From: Spirochaetaceae bacterium
GTDB lineage: Bacteria > Spirochaetota > Spirochaetia > Treponematales > Breznakiellaceae
Assembly: GCA_031269165.1 (NCBI GenBank)
Contig: JAISZQ010000103.1
Location: 1 to 8,147 of the forward strand
Length of the DNA: 8,147 nucleotides
Direction: 5' to 3'
The notes under the pieces were generated by a model. That model saw nothing but the letters and a program-made list of their open reading frames with translations, did not search any database and was not told where the DNA came from. Made by a program: the position numbers and the translations under genes. Positions 4,657 through 8,147 of this stretch are shown here, one piece after another; the first letter of the stretch is position 1; every line of letters starts with the position of its first letter.

Positions 4657-5397
4657 CTATGTACGAAAGACCCCCCCCCCCGCACCGTTCTTCTCCCCCA
4701 AAGAATTTTTTCGATTGGCGAGGCGGATAATCTCAAAACGGTTCTTCACGCCGAGTTTTGAGTAAATCGTACTCACCTGGTTGCGGACCGTCTGAATGGC
4801 AAGGTCGAATTTCTTGCCGATTTGTTCGTTGTCGTAACCGAGGACGATGAGCGTAAATATTTCCCGCTCGCGTTTCGTGAGATCGGACAGCCATTCAAAC
4901 GCGCCTTCGTTGATGCCTCGCGCGGTTTTCGCGTCCGGCGCTTGGTACTTGTCCTCGATAAGTTTTCGCACGATCTCAGGGGAAATCTGCACGACCCCGG
5001 AACTCAATGCCCGAATCGCCGCTATCAGTTCCGTCGGGGAAATATCTTTCAACAGATACCCGGACGCGCCGGCCTGCAACGCGGAACGGACAAGGGCATC
5101 CTCGTCATAGGTCGAAAGCATGATGATTTTCGTGGCGGCGTTTTCCCGCTTGATGAGTGCCACCGCCTCCACGCCGTCCATCACCGGCATCTTGATGTCC
5201 ATGAGGATCACGTCGGGTTCCAATTCCTGCGCCATTTTCACCGCCTCTTTCCCGTTTCCCGCGATGCCGATGATGTCAATGTCCGGCGCGTAATGCCGCA
5301 ACGACGTAGCCAGACTCTCGGCAAAGAGCGCTTGGTCGTCAACCAGCAAAAGGCGCGGCGGCCGCAACGGAAAAGCCGGCGGGTTGTTTTCGTTCAT
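4657..5397 (-). CDS. NarL/LiaR-family response regulator
   Basis: A 246-residue two-component response regulator. The receiver domain (about 15-130) shows the acidic pair D20-D21, the phospho-acceptor D67 in LMDIKMPVMDG, S95 at the switch position in IIMLSTYDED, and K117 in GYLLKD. The LuxR/NarL-type helix-turn-helix (about 173-227) reads LTKREREIFTLIVLGYDNEQ onward to KLGVKNRFEIIRLA. It should bind DNA when phosphorylated by the adjacent kinase. The ATG at 5397 overlaps the kinase stop by ATGA, so translation is coupled. The tail after the helix-turn-helix ends in three glycines encoded by a G11 tract followed by four residues; gain or loss of one G changes this tail. Targets are unknown; the convergent beta-barrel gene is a candidate by neighbourhood only. 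Confidence 0.95.
   Translation of the reverse strand: MNENNPPAFPLRPPRLLLVDDQALFAESLATSLRHYAPDIDIIGIAGNGKEAVKMAQELEPDVILMDIKMPVMDGVEAVALIKRENAATKIIMLSTYDEDALVRSALQAGASGYLLKDISPTELIAAIRALSSGVVQISPEIVRKLIEDKYQAPDAKTARGINEGAFEWLSDLTKREREIFTLIVLGYDNEQIGKKFDLAIQTVRNQVSTIYSKLGVKNRFEIIRLANRKNSLGEKNGAGGGVFRT
4671..4681 (-). repeat. Homopolymeric tract (C11 on plus strand, G11 in the regulator gene)
   Basis: Eleven C residues on the plus strand encode the GGG tail of the response regulator (residues 240-242) when read on the minus strand. Length changes shift the frame downstream: the present length gives four further residues; one G fewer gives 18; one G more gives about 50, reading through the intergenic region toward about 4520. 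It equals the tract at 3558-3568 in length. Confidence 0.85.
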
Positions 5398-6665
5398 AAT
5401 GGAATCGCCACCTTTAACACAAACCCCCCGTCTTCCGGGGAGTATACTTCGAGTTTGCCGCCCAACGCTCCGAGCCGCTCTTCCATGCCGGCAAGCCCGA
5501 TCCCTTTCACGATGTACTTGGAACCCTTGCCGTTATCGCGCATGATCATCTCCAGCGTTTCGGGAAATTCCCAGAAGCTGATATGTATCTTTGTCGCCTG
5601 CCCGTGGCGCACCGAATTGGTAAACGCCTCCTGCACAATCCGGGTGAGCGCGAAATTCAAACGGGAATCATCCCGCTCTTTCATATTGCCCGTGTCGATG
5701 ATGACGGCGATGTCCGTTATCTCTTCGAGAATCTTCTTCATCTCGAAGATCATCTCGACGCTGCTCGCCTGAGGATCCTGAATTTCACGGATGCTGCGGA
5801 GAATCAGACGCGTCTTTTGAAGGCCGTCCCGCGCTTGCTGCTGAATCAGCGAAAACGTTTCCTGCGTTTTTTGCGCGTCTATCCCCGGAACCGTCACCGG
5901 CTGGCTCATCGCCGCGTCGGTCATGGCGATAATATTGGTGAAGACATAGCCGCAACTGTCGTGGAGGTCGCTCGTGAACCGGAGCCGGTCTTTTTTGACA
6001 ACCTCCTCTTCCTCGTTTTTCACATAATCCTGCAAGCGGTGGTTGAACAGCGTCATCTTTGTAACGGTTTCGTTGAGATGATCGACCATGCGGCAGCAGT
6101 TTTCATATTTTTGGGAGAAGGCGATGATAACCATCAACGCGGTGGTGATCATGCACGACACGGACAGAAGCAACGTTATCTCAGGGGTCGTGTATGACGG
6201 AAAACCCTTGATGTTGGGCGGGAGGCCGAAAAAAGACGGGTGATAGAGGCACAGCATAAAGAACGCAAGGGAGATGGCGGCGGCGCAATAATTTTTCGGC
6301 GGCGAAAACGCCGTGCCGATGATGATGAGATGGGCCGTGTACACGGAAAAATGGATCGTGAAGAGGTCTTCGATGATATAGTTGCCGATGACTGCCGTGG
6401 CGAGGCTCAGCATAAGGCACAATCCCCGGAGTAGAAAGGCGCGGGAAAGAAAAACCACGGCAAGCGAAACGGCGCAGATAGCGAGCGAGGCGTAAAACGT
6501 CACAAAGAAAATCAGCCTGCTTTCCCCCGGCCATGCGTCAATAAAGAACGGAATCGGCGCATCGGGAGGCGTATAGCGAACCGCGAACGCGATACCCGCA
6601 TTGAGCAGGAAGAGTGCGGAAACGCCCAGAGGAACGATTTTCGAATAGATGGTCCGCTGTTCCAC
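5394..6665 (-). CDS. Six-TM sensor histidine kinase (HisKA_3/NarX-LiaS type)
   Basis: A 423-residue membrane histidine kinase. The N-terminal half is almost entirely membrane: hydrophobic segments at about 10-29, 51-73, 79-98, 107-120, 125-147 and 163-183, with little extracytoplasmic sequence, so the signal is probably sensed within or at the membrane. A charged linker with EEEEVVKKDR (218-227) leads to the HisKA_3 dimerisation motif DLHDSCG with phosphorylated H235. The ATPase domain has the N box EAFTNSVRHG (N350), DNGKG (377-381) and GIGLAGMEERLGALGG (388-403). Its stop overlaps the regulator start. The first codon is GTG at 6665-6663; an in-frame TAA at 6677-6675 excludes an upstream start, and no Shine-Dalgarno precedes it. 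The partner is certainly the regulator; the stimulus is unknown. Confidence 0.93.
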   Translation of the reverse strand: MEQRTIYSKIVPLGVSALFLLNAGIAFAVRYTPPDAPIPFFIDAWPGESRLIFFVTFYASLAICAVSLAVVFLSRAFLLRGLCLMLSLATAVIGNYIIEDLFTIHFSVYTAHLIIIGTAFSPPKNYCAAAISLAFFMLCLYHPSFFGLPPNIKGFPSYTTPEITLLLSVSCMITTALMVIIAFSQKYENCCRMVDHLNETVTKMTLFNHRLQDYVKNEEEEVVKKDRLRFTSDLHDSCGYVFTNIIAMTDAAMSQPVTVPGIDAQKTQETFSLIQQQARDGLQKTRLILRSIREIQDPQASSVEMIFEMKKILEEITDIAVIIDTGNMKERDDSRLNFALTRIVQEAFTNSVRHGQATKIHISFWEFPETLEMIMRDNGKGSKYIVKGIGLAGMEERLGALGGKLEVYSPEDGGFVLKVAIPL

Positions 6666-6671
6666 ACTCTT

Positions 6672-6699
6672 ATTTTACCACAAACCCGCCGGTTGTCAA
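6672..6699 (-). promoter_or_regulatory. Sigma70 promoter of the two-component operon
   Basis: On the minus strand TTGACA (6699-6694), 16 bp, TAAAAT (6677-6672): 6/6 and 5/6 to consensus. The expected start of transcription, about seven bases past the -10, falls on the G of the GTG start codon at 6665, predicting a leaderless mRNA. Confidence 0.7.
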
Positions 6700-6708
6700 A
6701 GCAAAAAG

Positions 6709-6730
6709 GAGGCCTTATGGAGGCTTTATG
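6709..6730. repeat. Tandem pair of 11-mers
   Basis: GAGGCCTTATG (6709-6719) is followed directly by GAGGCTTTATG (6720-6730), one mismatch. It lies just upstream of the kinase promoter -35 and could be a pair of protein-binding sites, or chance. Confidence 0.4.
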
Positions 6731-6760
6731 TACCATTTGGTACTGATAACTTATCGATAC

Positions 6761-6843
6761 GCCGGGTGAGTGCCGCTTTACAGGGGCGGTACCGCCTTTT
6801 AAGGTGGCGGCGACAATGCCCCGTAAAGCGGCACTCACCCGGC
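6761..6843. repeat. 83-bp long near-perfect hairpin element
   Basis: A 21-base arm at 6761-6781 (begins GCCGGGTGAGTGCCGC) is perfectly inverted at 6823-6843; pairing continues past one bulged A (6782) with GGGGC (6783-6787) against GCCCC (6818-6822). The 30-base apex (6788-6817) holds a smaller stem, CCGCC (6792-6796) with GGCGG (6806-6810). It sits in the spacer between divergent genes, without transposase or recognisable target duplication. It may be a nonautonomous mobile repeat, a structured RNA, or a two-way transcription block. Confidence 0.85.
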
Positions 6844-6933
6844 TACAGAACACACCAACTGGTACGCGTCGTTGGGCGGGTAGTGTTTAGTGGGCCTCAC
6901 GGTCTTCCGGCAATCGTGTCGTTTGGTTCGACC

Positions 6934-6956
6934 GGCGGGACGGAACCTGTCCCGCC
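6934..6956. repeat. GC-rich hairpin
   Basis: GGCGGGAC (6934-6941) and GTCCCGCC (6949-6956) form a perfect 8-bp stem with a seven-base loop, immediately before the next palindromic repeat. Only three T residues follow, so it is not a convincing terminator. Confidence 0.55.
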
Positions 6957-6963
6957 CGTTTAC

Positions 6964-7061
6964 CCGCCCGTCATTGCGAGCGAAGCGAAGCAATCTAGGG
7001 AATGGCTCGTTTTGATTGTTTTGCCCGCTCTAACAAGCGGCTCGCTCGCAATGACGGGCGG
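6964..7061. repeat. Dispersed palindromic repeat, copy 3
   Basis: The 20-base arm at 6964-6983 (CCGCCCGTCATTGCGAGCGA) is perfectly inverted at 7042-7061. The interior includes AAGCGAAGCAATCTAG and a diverged TTTTGATTGTTTTGC counterpart. It shares its arm core with the copies at 1707-1797 and 1809-1881, 5 kb away, showing that the element is dispersed in the genome. Confidence 0.88.
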
Positions 7062-7219
7062 CAGGGGTATGCGGTGTGCAAATGGCGGTAAAGTATTCGC
7101 GTTCATTCGCGGACAACCAAAACCGGGGGCCGGGGCTTTTTGTTGGTCAGGAGGCACAATTCCCCAAGGTTTACACCGGCCAAAAAACGCCGTAAAAAAT
7201 CCCCGCCTTGCGCCGCGCG
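7062..7219. other. Spacer without recognisable gene
   Basis: Together with the repeats to its left this completes the spacer of about 570 bases between the kinase promoter and the toxin-antitoxin promoter. I see no coding signal, RNA gene or clear terminator in this part; reading frames crossing it owe their openness to the palindromic repeat. Confidence 0.5.
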
Positions 7220-7248
7220 TTGACAAATTACCAAAAATCGAGTATCAT
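7220..7248 (+). promoter_or_regulatory. Sigma70 promoter of the toxin-antitoxin module
   Basis: TTGACA (7220-7225), 17 bp, TATCAT (7243-7248): 6/6 and 5/6 to consensus. Transcription is expected at about 7255-7256, coinciding with the ATG at 7256, so the antitoxin mRNA is predicted to be leaderless. Toxin-antitoxin promoters of this class are usually repressed by their own antitoxin complex; no obvious palindromic operator was identified. Confidence 0.75.
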
Positions 7249-7255
7249 CATGCCT

Positions 7256-7495
7256 ATGAAAGCAATTGCCGCCGGAGAGGTCAGGACGCATTTCTCTGAA
7301 ATCCTTAAAGAGGTGAGAAATGGGAAAAAAGTGGGGATACTGTATGGCAAAACGAAAAAACCCGTAGCAATGATTGTTCCCTATGACGAAGAAAAAAGAC
7401 AGGAACGGAAAATTGGAGCTTTAGACGGGAAAATCAACATTGAGTTTAAGGATGATTTTAAAATGACCTCCGAGGAATTATTGGGTATACAATGA
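7256..7495 (+). CDS. Phd/YefM-family antitoxin
   Basis: This 79-residue protein has the Phd/YefM antitoxin layout: an N-terminal DNA-binding part, IAAGEVRTHFSEILKEVRNG (about 3-22), a middle strand region KVGILYGKTKKPVAMIVPYDE (KKPVAMIVP is typical), and a charged, flexible C-terminal tail with FKDDFKMTSEELLGIQ that should wrap the toxin. It would neutralise the downstream PIN toxin and repress the shared promoter. The start at 7256 is preferred because it coincides with the predicted transcription start; ATG 7250 would lie inside the predicted untranscribed region. There is no Shine-Dalgarno for either. Its stop overlaps the toxin start by ATGA. Base composition is clearly more AT-rich than in the neighbouring genes, suggesting recent acquisition. 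Confidence 0.9.
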   Translation: MKAIAAGEVRTHFSEILKEVRNGKKVGILYGKTKKPVAMIVPYDEEKRQERKIGALDGKINIEFKDDFKMTSEELLGIQ

Positions 7496-7962
7496 GACTG
7501 TTACTGGATACGCATACCTTACTGTGGTCAATTGGAAAAAGCAACGAATTATCTGAAAAGATAATACGGGAACTAAAGGATGTAAACAATGAAGTATTAG
7601 TAAGCGCGGTATCCTTATGGGAAATCGCATTAAAACAGAGTATTGGAAAATTGAGACTGTCCCAAAATCCGGTCGGCTATGGAATGCATTCAAAAACTGA
7701 AACTTGGGAACAACTTCCATCAGCAATGGATTTTTTTGACATAAGCAACATCCCTGCATACTGCGAGGAAATGGGATTTGCATTAATTCCATTAGAAGCG
7801 GCCGATGCGTTAAACAGCGCGCGCCTTCCGCAAAAGAGCATTCACAAAGACCCGTTTGACAGAATGTTAATATACCAATGTATAAAAAACGGGTACGTGT
7901 TTGCAAGCAAAGATGCAAAAATTAAAATCTATAAAGAAGACGGATTACAATACATCTGGTAA
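7492..7962 (+). CDS. vapC: VapC-type PIN-domain toxin ribonuclease
   Basis: A 156-residue PIN-domain protein, the toxin of a type II module; such toxins are Mg-dependent endoribonucleases acting on tRNA or other RNA in the cytoplasm. The acidic active site is visible: D6 in MRLLLDTHTLLW, E44 in SAVSLWEIALK, D120 and D123 in HKDPFDRMLIYQ, and D141 in ASKDAKI. Relatives of this subtype are usually about 125-135 residues; here the stretch from about 60 to 95 (between KLRLSQNP and FALIPLE) is longer than usual by some 20 residues. Translation probably depends on the ATGA overlap with the antitoxin, as no ribosome binding site is well placed. AT-rich composition matches the antitoxin. Confidence 0.92.
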   Translation: MRLLLDTHTLLWSIGKSNELSEKIIRELKDVNNEVLVSAVSLWEIALKQSIGKLRLSQNPVGYGMHSKTETWEQLPSAMDFFDISNIPAYCEEMGFALIPLEAADALNSARLPQKSIHKDPFDRMLIYQCIKNGYVFASKDAKIKIYKEDGLQYIW

Positions 7963-8064
7963 AAGACAACTATGCTGTGTCTATGGATGGCCGAGGGGTT
8001 TTGTTGGGCAACGGTTGTCGGGGGCATTCCCACTGTCAACAACTTAAGCAAAAAGAAAAGAAAG

Positions 8065-8137
8065 GTCCGCGGATTTTCGCGGATTAACACGGATCGAGCG
8101 GGGTATAATCCGTGAAAATCCGCGTCAATCCGCGGAC
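8065..8137. repeat. Inverted repeat built of CGCGGATT units
   Basis: The 30-base arm at 8065-8094 (starts GTCCGCGGATT) is inverted at 8108-8137 with 26 of 30 pairs and two symmetrical two-base internal loops; the loop is 13 bases (8095-8107). Within each arm the unit CGCGGATT/CACGGAT recurs. It follows the toxin gene by about 100 bases and may be a dispersed palindromic element; no T tract follows, so terminator function is uncertain. The 7963-8064 stretch before it holds nothing recognisable beyond short GTTG/CAAC inverted pairs. Confidence 0.8.
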
Positions 8138-8147
8138 AAAATTCTTA

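Noticed and set aside
4822..5772. 316-codon open frame on the plus strand
   Set aside because: It is antisense to the response regulator and kinase, which carry complete catalytic motifs; the product is Arg/His-rich without any domain.
5583..6197. 204-codon open frame on the plus strand
   Set aside because: Shadow of the kinase gene, with an Arg/His-rich product and no ribosome binding site or family signature.
6649..7299. 216-codon open frame across the kinase-antitoxin spacer
   Set aside because: It spans the 83-bp hairpin and the dispersed palindrome, yields repeat-derived peptides, and overlaps the antitoxin start in another frame.
8003..8043. Integron attC-like site after the toxin gene
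   Set aside because: GTTGGGC fits one core, but the matching RYYYAAC core and the proper arm arrangement are absent; only short GTTG/CAAC pairs exist.

Overview
The window looks like chromosomal DNA of a GC-moderate spirochaete, most likely a Treponema. The best clue is the GroES, whose C-terminal half reads like treponemal GroES (compared from memory, not by a search). N-terminal signal peptides, an outer-membrane-type beta-barrel and long homopolymeric C/G tracts also fit Treponema. No rRNA, tRNA, CRISPR array or insertion sequence was seen.

Layout. Positions 1-215 (minus) hold the 5' end of a glycoside hydrolase family 2 gene running off the left edge. A GC-rich, hairpin-rich spacer (253-541) follows, then a DUF917 protein (542-1633). 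A repeat island (1634-1983) with two large inverted repeats precedes a consensus promoter and groES (2054-2326). groES overlaps by ATGA an orphan yejE-type ABC permease gene (2323-3336). Positions 3337-3787 form an elaborate control region: phased A/T tracts, a TTGACA-17-TATAAA promoter, a small leader ORF containing a C11 tract, and hairpins. They lead into a signal-peptide-bearing beta-barrel protein (3788-4414) with a strong terminator. Convergent to it on the minus strand is a two-component pair: a NarL/LiaR-type response regulator (4657-5397, with a second C/G11 tract in its 3' end) and its six-TM histidine kinase (5394-6665). A 570-bp spacer carrying an 83-bp hairpin and another copy of the dispersed palindrome separates them from a Phd/YefM-VapC toxin-antitoxin module (7256-7962). 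The window ends in a further inverted repeat (8065-8137).

How parts may work together. The most interesting element is the leader of the beta-barrel gene. With 11 C the leader ORF stops after 18 codons. With 10 C it stays open through all the hairpins and terminates at the ATGA overlapping the beta-barrel start codon, so tract length could switch leader translation and downstream expression. The neighbouring response regulator has an equally long G tract whose length changes its C-terminal tail. Three gene pairs share ATGA overlaps (groES-yejE, kinase-regulator, antitoxin-toxin). Three genes (GH2, kinase, antitoxin) have promoters placed so close to the start codon that leaderless or near-leaderless mRNAs are predicted, whereas DUF917, groES and the beta-barrel gene have clear Shine-Dalgarno sequences.
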